The notes under the pieces: model-generated
What the model saw: the letters and a program-made list of their open reading frames with translations, nothing else
What the model was told of the DNA's origin: nothing
The model's database searches: none
Assembly (NCBI RefSeq): GCF_965137005.1
Contig: NZ_CBCRXM010000008.1
Span: forward strand, 51,414-115,413
Reading direction: 5' to 3'
DNA from: Sphingomonas_O antarctica
GTDB lineage: Bacteria; Pseudomonadota; Alphaproteobacteria; Sphingomonadales; Sphingomonadaceae
Length of the DNA stretch: 64,000 nt
Program-made: the position numbers and the translations under genes
Part shown: piece after piece, positions 53,809 to 62,100 of the stretch
Layout: every line of letters starts with the position of its first letter
How positions within the stretch are numbered: the stretch's first letter is position 1

Positions 53809-54570
53809 TTACGCTTTTGGGGGGCGTCCGGTTTTTCGGCCTTCGGAAAATTGCTCGATGACCTTACGCACCACACGTAGCTCAGGGTGGTCGTCTTTTG
53901 CCTTCTGCCAGAGCTTCCGCATCCCTAGAGCCTGATCTTGAGGACTGAGCGCATTGAACCATGCGCGTGCATCAGATGGACTCAAGTCGCCTTCCGCTGG
54001 CGCGGGTGGCGAGGACGAAGGCAACATTGGGAAGCCGCTCGGGAGAAAACGAACGTCAAACGCGCGACCGACCAGAGGACCGCCGTAGCCCGTGCTGCTC
54101 CGGTTGTAGAAGGTGATGTCTCCAGTGCGCCAAAAATCATGGTCAGAGAGGCATGGCCAATTTTGCCACATCTCTCGACTGATTCTGACCAGTTCATCTA
54201 AGTTATTAGGCATCCGCTGCATTGACGCTCGTTCGAACGCACGCGCTCCGGCAACAATTAAGCCGCTCTGTAGGCGACCCGCGATCCATCGCACTTTCGT
54301 TTCATAGCCCCAGTCATCGGAAAGTAGGTCGAGGGCATCCGACGGCGTGATTAGTTGGTCGAAATCTATCTCTGTGTCAGCCTGCTTTGCCGGATGCTCC
54401 ACCTCTTGAGTGGGCTGAAACGCACCACGCTTCCGTATCGCTTGAGCAGCCTTTGCAGCCGCCAAATGGTCGGAAAATGACGCGGTCGATTTGAGGATTT
54501 CTTCGGGCGGTGGGGGCTTTTTTAGTTTTGACCAATCAACCGTGCCCTTAGGTGATTCGTCCCCCGCCAT
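53809..54570 (-). CDS. Passenger protein of the transposon, unknown function, 253 aa
   Basis: Soluble, charged protein. N-terminal low-complexity region (TVDWSKLKKPPPPEEILKST), an alpha-helical middle (FDQLITPSDALDLLSDDWGY, ETKVRWIAGRLQSGLIVAGA, NLDELVRISREMWQNWPCLS) and a basic tail SEGRKTGRPPKA that resembles an AT-hook (GRP core). No signal peptide, TM or catalytic motif. It is carried inside the element, opposite to the transposase; DNA binding is a guess from the tail only. Confidence 0.7.
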   Translation of the reverse strand: MAGDESPKGTVDWSKLKKPPPPEEILKSTASFSDHLAAAKAAQAIRKRGAFQPTQEVEHPAKQADTEIDFDQLITPSDALDLLSDDWGYETKVRWIAGRLQSGLIVAGARAFERASMQRMPNNLDELVRISREMWQNWPCLSDHDFWRTGDITFYNRSSTGYGGPLVGRAFDVRFLPSGFPMLPSSSPPAPAEGDLSPSDARAWFNALSPQDQALGMRKLWQKAKDDHPELRVVRKVIEQFSEGRKTGRPPKA

Positions 54571-54598
54571 CGCGCCGCATCATGGCAAGATTCCGGTT

Positions 54599-54623
54599 TG
54601 GGTCAAACACGTATGTAGGTCCC
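54599..54623 (-). repeat. Right terminal inverted repeat of the IS1595-type transposon
   Basis: Read inward on the minus strand it starts GGGACCTACATACG and ends TGTTTGACCCA. Eighteen of 25 positions match the left end. Confidence 0.88.
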
Positions 54624-54631
54624 AAAATGTT
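54624..54631. repeat. Right 8-bp target-site duplication
   Basis: AAAATGTT, identical to 52302-52309. It overlaps the first bases of the TTTGACAT half-site that begins at 54630. Confidence 0.92.
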
Positions 54632-54666
54632 TGACATAGTCTTGCTGCATAGGCACGCATGTCAAA
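54630..54666. promoter_or_regulatory. Inverted repeat TTTGACAT / ATGTCAAA before the membrane-protein/XRE pair
   Basis: Perfect 8-bp arms (54630-54637 and 54659-54666) separated by 21 bases, about three helical turns centre to centre, in the leader of the 54690-55336 operon. A likely autoregulatory site for the XRE regulator. The transposon inserted at its outer edge; the duplicated AAAATGTT preserves the left arm. Confidence 0.5.
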
Positions 54667-54689
54667 TATATTTAACACAGGAGGCATAA

Positions 54690-55109
54690 GTGTCGTTCAG
54701 GGAAAAGTCCGCTTGGATCATGGGAGCGTTGATGGTTGTCGCGGGGGTTTACTACCTCAACATAGCGTTGGCCGCGTCGCACGTCGCGGGGCGGACGGTG
54801 CCGCCCGTCGCCGTTTTCGTGCCCTATACGCTGATGGTCGTGATCGTCTCCGTCATTGTTCAGACGGCGATGGCGATCCTGGCCCCGAAGGCCGCGACTG
54901 CGCCCGCCGACGAGCGAGAACGACCTCTGCTCGACCGGGCCGGCCACTGGTCCGGCATTGTCCTGGCGGCGGGGGCGGTAAGTTCACTGCTTTATTACTT
55001 GTTTCGCGAAGACGGCGTGCTGTTGTTTCACATGATCATGGCCAGCTTGATCGTGTCCCAGATTGCCGAATACGCTTTGCAGATCATCCTGATCCGCCGG
55101 AATTCCTGA
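54690..55109 (+). CDS. Four-TM hypothetical membrane protein paired with an XRE regulator
   Basis: 139 residues from GTG 54690 with AGGAGG six bases upstream. Four TM helices: SAWIMGALMVVAGVYYLNIA, VAVFVPYTLMVVIVSVIVQT, WSGIVLAAGAVSSLLYYLF and LLFHMIMASLIVSQIAEYAL. The next gene starts three bases after its stop. Such membrane-protein/short-XRE pairs are common in bacteria, with the regulator controlling the pair; the function of the membrane protein is unknown. Confidence 0.85.
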   Translation: MSFREKSAWIMGALMVVAGVYYLNIALAASHVAGRTVPPVAVFVPYTLMVVIVSVIVQTAMAILAPKAATAPADERERPLLDRAGHWSGIVLAAGAVSSLLYYLFREDGVLLFHMIMASLIVSQIAEYALQIILIRRNS

Positions 55110-55111
55110 TC

Positions 55112-55336
55112 GTGGCGAAGATTCCCCCCATCACCAATCGTGTGCGGGAATTACGTGAAGAGCACGGGCAGATCAGCCAGGCGGCGCTGGGCGATGTCAT
55201 CGGCGTGACCCGGCAGACCATCATTGCGATCGAGCAGGGCCGTTATTCCCCAAGCCTCGAAAGCGCCTTTCGCATTTCCAGAGCGTTCGGCGTGGGGATT
55301 GAGGACGTGTTTGGCTGGGACGAGGGAACGGGATAG
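55112..55336 (+). CDS. Short XRE-family transcriptional regulator
   Basis: 74 residues, essentially one Cro/C1 HTH: NRVRELREEHGQISQAALGD, VIGVTRQTIIAIEQGRYSPS, LESAFRISRAFGVGIEDVFG. GTG start. Typical YozG-like size. Second gene of the pair with 54690-55109; probably binds the inverted repeat upstream. Confidence 0.9.
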   Translation: MAKIPPITNRVRELREEHGQISQAALGDVIGVTRQTIIAIEQGRYSPSLESAFRISRAFGVGIEDVFGWDEGTG

Positions 55337-55429
55337 ACGCGAATTTCGGGCGGATGTCCGTGGCGGTGCAAATCGGCTCGTGGGGAATTGCCGTCTGATG
55401 ATCATGGCTCTGTTTCCAAAGGCCCGCAG

Positions 55430-57589
55430 GTGAGCGACGCGGCATCACGCCAGCCGGTGAATGGTCGCGCGCGTCTCGAAAGTTTCATTCTCGTCGCACG
55501 TTTGGTCGGTGTTTCCATCAACCCTGCACGGGTCGTCCATGATTTCGGCGGGCCTGTCGATGCCATCGAGTTCGAGGATATTGTGCGGTTGGCGCCGGAT
55601 TACGCGTGCCGCGCGCGCACGCGCCAGATAACGCCGAAGGCGGTCGGCAAGCTGCCTACGCCATTGGTCATCACCCTATGCGACGGATCGACAGCGGTCG
55701 TCGCCAAGCGGGACGGTTCCGGCGACGCGCCCCGGTGGCTGGTCTATCCCGCCGGCGCGCAACGGCCGGTCGTCTGGACGCTCGACGAGTTCGAGACGCA
55801 ATTCGGCGGCGACGTGCTGATGGTCTCGACGCGAGACAATCTGGTCGGAACGCAGCGCAAATTCGGCTTGAGCTGGTTTCTCCCGCTGGTCGTGAAATAC
55901 CGTCATGCGTTGCGCGATGTGCTCGTCGCGTCGTTTGTGCTTCAGCTTCTCGGGCTCGCCACGCCGCTGTTGTTCCAGATCATCATCGACAAGGTGCTGA
56001 CCAATCAGACGATCTCGACGCTCGAGGTCGTCATCTTCGCGATGGTCGCGGTGGCCGTGTGGGAAACGATCATGGGCGCGATGCGGACATGGTTGCTGGC
56101 GCACACCACCAACCGGATGGACGTCGAGCTGTCGGCCCGCGTGTTCAGCCACATGATGGCGGTCCCACTCGGCTATTTCGAAAGCCGTCGCGCGGGCGAC
56201 ACGGTGGCGCGGGTGCGGGAAGTGGAAAATATCCGGCAATTCCTGACCTCTGGATCGCTCAACTTCATCATGGACCTGTTGTTTTCGTTCGTGTTCCTGG
56301 CGGTGATGGCGGTCTATTCGTTGAAGCTGACGTTCATCGTGATCGTATCGATCATGCTCTATGTCGTAATTTCGGTGGTCGCGACGCCAAGGCTGCGCCG
56401 GTTGATCGACGAAAAGATTGCGCGGTCGGCCGCCAACAACGCGTTTCTCGTCGAAAGCGTGACGGCGATGTCGACGATCAAAACCTTCGCTGCCGAGCCG
56501 CAGTTTCGCAAGACGTGGGAAGACCAGTTCGCGGGGTACGTCAAAGTCAATTTTGCCGCGCTGCGACTGTCCAACATGGCGAACAGCGCGATCCAGGGCG
56601 TATCCAAGCTGACCACGGCGGCAACGCTGTTTTTTGGCGCGCTGGCGGTCATATCGGGTGCGCTAACGGTCGGCGGGTTGGTGGCATTCAACATGCTCGC
56701 GTCGCGCTTGGCCCAACCCATCCTGCGGCTGGCGCAGCTGTGGTCGGACTTTCAACAGGTCCGCGTGTCGGTCGACCGTCTGGCCGACCTGCTGGATACT
56801 CCCGCCGAACTGCGCGGCCAGACGGCCAATGTCGGTATCGACCAGATCAAGGGCGCGATCCGTTTCGACAAGGTCCATTTTCGCTATCGCCCCGACCTTC
56901 CCGAAGTCTTGCGTGGCATCACCTGCGACATTCAGGCGGGTGAAATGATCGGCATCGTCGGACCATCCGGGTCCGGCAAGTCGACGCTCACCCGGTTGGC
57001 GCAGCGACTGTACGTGCCGGAGCGCGGGCGTGTTGCGATCGACGGCATCGATATCGGCCTGTTCGATGCGGCGCTGCTCCGCCGGATGGTCGGAATCGTG
57101 CCGCAGAGCAGCATCCTGTTCAATCGTTCGATCGCTGCCAACATTGCGTTCGCCGATCCGGCCCGGCCGATGGAAGATGTCGTCCGAGCGGCACGGCTGG
57201 CCGGCGCACATGATTTCATCGTCGACCTGCCACAAGGGTATGACACGATGGTTGGCGAGCGCGGAGACACGCTGTCGGGCGGACAGCGGCAACGCGTCGC
57301 CATTGCGCGCGCCTTGATCGGCGATCCGCGCATCCTGATTTTCGACGAAGCGACCAGCGCGCTCGACGCCGAAAGCGAAGCCGTGATCCAGGCCAATCTG
57401 GCGGCCATTGCCGCCCGCCGCACGGTCATCATCATTGCACATCGGCTGTCTGCTGTGCGTGGGTGCAACCGCATATTTTCGGTGGAACACGGGCTGATCA
57501 CGGAGGCGGGGTCGCATGACGAGCTCATCCGATCGGGTGGCACCTATGCTCGCCTCCACGCGGCGCAGGTCGGATCGGCCACGCGCTAA
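55430..57589 (+). CDS. Type I secretion ABC transporter (HlyB family) with C39-like domain
   Basis: 719 residues from GTG 55430 (TTG 55388 possible). Residues 1-125 resemble a C39 peptidase domain but lack the catalytic Cys at the expected site (FILVARLVGVSINPARVVHD), as in HlyB-type CLDs that bind RTX substrates without cleavage. Six TM helices follow, then an ATPase with Walker A GPSGSGKST, signature LSGGQRQRVAIARAL and Walker B ILIFDEATSALD. It partners the HlyD gene starting on its TAA (TAATG) and should export the RTX protein at 59142. Confidence 0.94.
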   Translation: MSDAASRQPVNGRARLESFILVARLVGVSINPARVVHDFGGPVDAIEFEDIVRLAPDYACRARTRQITPKAVGKLPTPLVITLCDGSTAVVAKRDGSGDAPRWLVYPAGAQRPVVWTLDEFETQFGGDVLMVSTRDNLVGTQRKFGLSWFLPLVVKYRHALRDVLVASFVLQLLGLATPLLFQIIIDKVLTNQTISTLEVVIFAMVAVAVWETIMGAMRTWLLAHTTNRMDVELSARVFSHMMAVPLGYFESRRAGDTVARVREVENIRQFLTSGSLNFIMDLLFSFVFLAVMAVYSLKLTFIVIVSIMLYVVISVVATPRLRRLIDEKIARSAANNAFLVESVTAMSTIKTFAAEPQFRKTWEDQFAGYVKVNFAALRLSNMANSAIQGVSKLTTAATLFFGALAVISGALTVGGLVAFNMLASRLAQPILRLAQLWSDFQQVRVSVDRLADLLDTPAELRGQTANVGIDQIKGAIRFDKVHFRYRPDLPEVLRGITCDIQAGEMIGIVGPSGSGKSTLTRLAQRLYVPERGRVAIDGIDIGLFDAALLRRMVGIVPQSSILFNRSIAANIAFADPARPMEDVVRAARLAGAHDFIVDLPQGYDTMVGERGDTLSGGQRQRVAIARALIGDPRILIFDEATSALDAESEAVIQANLAAIAARRTVIIIAHRLSAVRGCNRIFSVEHGLITEAGSHDELIRSGGTYARLHAAQVGSATR

Positions 57590-59013
57590 TGGCTCTGCAG
57601 ACGCTCTTCGAGGATCGCTTCCCGCGTCTGTGGCGCTCCCTGGCTGTGCTGGGACAGGCGTGGCGTGAGCGCAAGGCAGATGACAAGCAGCGCGGACGCA
57701 GCGATCGCGAGTTCCTGGCCCCGGCGCTCGAAATCCTCGAGACACCGCCCAGCCCGCTGGGACGAGCGATGCTGTGGACGCTGACGGCAATGGTCGCGAT
57801 CGCCCTGGCCTGGGCGATTTTCGGTCGCCTCGACGTTATCGCGGTGGCGCAGGGACGAACGATCCCTTCGGCGAACAGCAAGATCGTGCAGGCGTTCGAC
57901 ATCGGGTCGATCCGGGCGATCTACGTTCATGAGGGCCAAAGGGTGCGCAAGGGGCAGCTGCTGATCGCGCTCGACCCGACGCTCGCCGCCGCCAACCAGG
58001 GCGCGGCCGACGAGACCCTGCAAGCGCATCAGTTGGAGGATCGGCGCAACGCCGCCCTGCTGTCCTATATCGACGGTCGGGGGGCGGTATTCACAGCACC
58101 GCCGGGAACGCCGAACGTTATGGTCGTTGCCCAGAACCGGTTGATCGCCGCGGCCATCGCCGAATATGAGGCCAACCGGGCCTCGCTGGAAAAGCAGCGA
58201 CTGGAGGCGGTCAGCGACCGCGACGTTGCCTTGCAGGAAGTCGCCAAGCTGCGCGACACATTGCCCATCGAGGCCGAGCAATTGCGCGGACGCCGGGCGC
58301 TTGCCGCGAAGGGCTATTTCGCCGGCCTGCGCCTGATGGATTACGAGCAGCAACTTTTGCAGCACCAGCGCGACTTGCAGATTCAGCGCGCGGCGGTCGC
58401 CAAAGCGACGGCGGCGATTGGCCAGATCGACGCGGAAATTGCCAAGCTGCGCGGCGGGTTTGCGCGCACGGCATCGACCGCGCAACTGGACGCACAGCGC
58501 GACGCCGGGGTCGCCCGGGGCGATGCACAGCGCAACGCGCGACTGCGCGAGCTCACGCAGATCCGCGCGCCGATCGACGGGGTTGTCGAACAGTTGATGG
58601 TGACCACGGTGGGCGGCGTCGTGAAACCGGCCGACCCATTGATGACCATCGTGCCGACCGACGCGCCGGTGGTCCTCGATGCCCGGCTGCTCAACCGCGA
58701 CATCGGCTTCGTTCAGGTCGGTCAGCGCGCGCGCGTCAAATTCCAGGCGTTCCCGTTCACCGATTATGGCGCCGTCGATGGCGTGGTCGAACGAATCGGG
58801 CGCGATTCCATCGAGGACGAGAAAGCGGGGCCGGTATTTGCGGTCAGGATCAGGCTGCTGTCCGACCATCTCGCTTTGACCGATGGCCATAGTGAGCGGC
58901 TGGGCGCGGGGCTGACCGCGACGGCGGAGATCAGGACCGGGTCGCGACCCATTATTCGGTACCTGTTGTCGCCGCTGGCCCGACGAGCGAACGAGGCCGG
59001 ACGGGAGAGGTGA
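57589..59013 (+). CDS. HlyD-family type I secretion adaptor
   Basis: 474 residues. Cytoplasmic N-terminus, TM at about 60-80 (AMLWTLTAMVAIALAWAIFG), lipoyl half-motifs (VQAFDIGSIRAIYVHEGQRV and TQIRAPIDGVVEQLMVTTVG), a long coiled hairpin between them, and the C-terminal signature blocks VQVGQRARVKFQAFPFTDYG and RLGAGLTATAEIRTGSRPII. Its ATG shares a base with the ABC gene stop. It links the ABC exporter to an outer-membrane channel; no dedicated TolC gene lies beside it. Confidence 0.95.
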   Translation: MALQTLFEDRFPRLWRSLAVLGQAWRERKADDKQRGRSDREFLAPALEILETPPSPLGRAMLWTLTAMVAIALAWAIFGRLDVIAVAQGRTIPSANSKIVQAFDIGSIRAIYVHEGQRVRKGQLLIALDPTLAAANQGAADETLQAHQLEDRRNAALLSYIDGRGAVFTAPPGTPNVMVVAQNRLIAAAIAEYEANRASLEKQRLEAVSDRDVALQEVAKLRDTLPIEAEQLRGRRALAAKGYFAGLRLMDYEQQLLQHQRDLQIQRAAVAKATAAIGQIDAEIAKLRGGFARTASTAQLDAQRDAGVARGDAQRNARLRELTQIRAPIDGVVEQLMVTTVGGVVKPADPLMTIVPTDAPVVLDARLLNRDIGFVQVGQRARVKFQAFPFTDYGAVDGVVERIGRDSIEDEKAGPVFAVRIRLLSDHLALTDGHSERLGAGLTATAEIRTGSRPIIRYLLSPLARRANEAGRER

Positions 59014-59141
59014 CACGCCGCGCTGTGCGAATTCGCGCGGGGTGACACATATTTGCAATATCTAAAGTTAGTAGAGTCAGGTATTACTCCTGTGTCGCCG
59101 GGAGTTTGAATGATGATCTATCGCCGGGCGGCGAAGGTACG

Positions 59142-62100
59142 ATGAGCGACCTTCCATACGCCTATAGCTTCGATTTTTCGCAGGGTCCCGGCCCATTCCA
59201 CACGTGGATGGATCCGTCGCTGGTGACCGGCGATACCGGGCTGTATTCGGACTATACGCGGTTCAACGCGCCGGGCGATCTCGATCCGAACCATATCGAC
59301 GGCATCGGCCCGATCTGGCTGCTGTCGCACCTGTCGATTCCGACAGTTGGATCGCCGGGGAAGCTCAACCTGACCGATGCCGATATCGACATCACACTCA
59401 AGACCGAGCCGGGATTCGAGGCCAATAATTCCAAATTATACTTTTGGATCATCAAATATGTGCCGGAGACCGGCGTTTCAGAGAATTACTATTACGGCCT
59501 GCAGGCGACCAATTGGGCACATACCGGACAGAATATATTGGATGGCGTGGGAACCGACTGGACCACGGTAACGGTTCATCTGTCGCCCGACCTGTCCGAA
59601 TGGACCTATGCCGGCAACAACGTGTCGTCGCAGGGCGATTCAGCCTATCGTTACGTGCCGTACAGTTTGCCCGATACGCTGGCGGACGTCGACGCGACCC
59701 TGCACCTCGTGTTCGTTGGCGATGCGCCCGATCATGGTCCGCAGGGCTTTATCGATATCGAGAATATCACCATCCACACCGCGACGCCGGCGATCCCGAT
59801 CGCGCATGATCCGGCAGACCAGATCGAGCACACGACCGAAGACACCGTGAAATACGGTCAGCTGGCAATTCCGGCGGGAATCGATGCCGCCAGCGCCCAT
59901 TATGAACTGGTGGCCAATTCGGCGACGCATGGGGCCGTCACGGTGGATGCGGATACCGGTGCCTATATGTTCACCCCCGAAGCCAATTTCTGGGGCCCGG
60001 ACCGTCAGGGGGTGACCGCGACTTTCGAATATGTGGCCACTGACGGCACCACCACCAGCACGCCGCAGACCGTCTATTTTTACATCGCCCCGATCAACGA
60101 CGCACCGCTCACCTCGACGTTCAGCGATGACGTGACCACCAATATCGATCAGGCGTTCAATTTCACCGTCTTCGCGGGGACCGACGTCGATACCGACCCG
60201 CTTACCTATCATGTGGTCGATCAGTCGGTGGAGCATGGCACGATCGCGATGAACGCGGTGACCGGCCGTTATACGTTCACGCCCGAGGCCGGATACGCCG
60301 GTGCAGCGAGTTTCCAATATACCGTCAGCGACGGACAGGTAAGCAGCGACGCCAAGACGGTGACCGTCACCGTTGCACCAGCGGACGATCCCTACACGCC
60401 GCCCACCTATGAGGATGCGATCGATTACCTGATCGCCGGCGATCGACAGAGCTTCGTCTATTACACCATTCGCGCGGCGGAGGCGGGCGATACCAACGCA
60501 GCTTATCAATATGGCACCTGGCTGCGCGCCGGTCAGAATGTCGAACGCAACGACGCGCTGGGCGCACAGTTCCTGCAACTTGCCGTCGGCACAGTGAAGG
60601 ATGCCAGCCTGCAGCTGATCAACGCCTATACCCAGGGCGACGGCGTCCCGCGGGATTATGCCAAGGCGCGCGAACTGCTCAACGGCATATATGCGGCGCC
60701 GGAGGCGCGTTACGAGCTCGGGGTGCTCGACGATCTGGGCTTCGGCGCTCCGGTCAATCACGCCTCGGCGGTCAACAATTACATCAGTGCCGCCAAGGCC
60801 GGAAACGCCGACGCGATGTACACGCTCGGCCGTCGTTATCTCGCGGGTCAGGGCGCAGACTATCAGCCAGAGGACGCCTATTTCTGGCTCGGCCTCGGGC
60901 TCAAATTCGGCGGCGGGCCCGATGTTCAGCAGTTTCGCGACCTGCTGACTTACGATCAGGGTCTGGCGCTCCCGGATATCGCGCCCGAGCGTAAAGCGTT
61001 GCTGGATCAGGCGATTGCCGACTGGACGGTCGGCACCGCGACACCCGTCAACGACGCGCCGACCGTTACCGCCGGCGACGAGGAGAATTCGGGAAGCGCC
61101 GGTGCGGTGATTTCGGGCGTTTTGCTGCCCGGCACCGATCGCGATGGCGACACGTTGTCGTTCCAGCTTGTGGCCGGATCATCGATCGGGGGATCGGTAA
61201 CGATCGATCCGGTGACGGGCGCATATCACTTTACGCCTCTATTGCCGTTGCCCGGCGAAGTCAGTTTTGCCTACCGCCTGAACGACGGCCAGGACGTCAG
61301 CGAAGCAAAGACGGTCACGTTGACTTACTCGGCGATCACCGCTGCGTTCAACGACAACAAGACGCTGGACGAAACTGCGACGGTGACCGCCGACGCCACG
61401 ACCGGCGTCTTGGCCAACGATGCTGTGGTCGCCGGTGGAGGCTTGCTCAGCATCGTCGCGGTTGCGGGATTATCGGGCAATGTCGGCAGCGCATTGAGCG
61501 GGACCTATGGCACGCTCACGCTCAACGCCGATGGCAGCTATGACTATGTCGCCGACAAGTCCGCGAAACTGATCGAAGGCCAGACCGGGACCGACAGCTT
61601 TAGCTACACCATAGAGGATGAGCTGGGCACGGAATCGACGGCCAGCCTGATCTTCACGATCAATGGTAGCCTCGGCACCGTCCTTATCGGTGATGGCGTC
61701 CTGTTCGGTTCGGCCTATGACGACGTCCTCACCGGAGTATCAGGTGGTGATGTCCTGATCGGCCTGGACGGCAACGACCGGTTGCAAGGGGGTGTCGGCC
61801 TTCCCAATACCCTGCAGGGTGGCAATGGTGATGACGTTTATGTCGTTGCCAATGCGGGCGACAGCATCATCGAACTCCCCGGCGGCGGCACAGACACGAT
61901 CGAAACCGGGCTGTCCTCCGCGGTCGCCGTAACCAATGTCGAGAACCTGACTTACACCGGGACGTCGGCCTTCACCGGCATCGGCAATATCCAGGGCAAT
62001 GTCATTACGGGCGGCGGTGGCGACGACTTTCTCAGCGGCCTGGACGGCGACGACACACTGCACGGCGGCGGTGGCAATGACGTGTTGCTTGGCGGATCGG

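Larger units (their letters stand above)
52310..54623. mobile_element. IS1595-family transposon with passenger genes, 2314 bp
   Basis: Boundaries are set by 25-bp imperfect inverted ends beginning GGG (52310-52334 and 54599-54623, 18 of 25 matching) flanked by perfect 8-bp duplications AAAATGTT. It holds the transposase, a coupled 57-codon ORF, a 25-codon micro-ORF, a hairpin terminator and a 253-aa passenger gene on the minus strand. The perfect duplications point to a recent insertion. Base use is visibly less GC-rich than the host genes. A plain IS1595 element is about half this size, so this is a cargo-carrying version. Confidence 0.92.

Noticed and set aside
55388..55430. TTG start for the type I secretion ABC gene, 14 codons upstream
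   Set aside because: The purine run abuts the TTG with no proper spacing and the extra residues do not resemble the family; kept only as an alternative.
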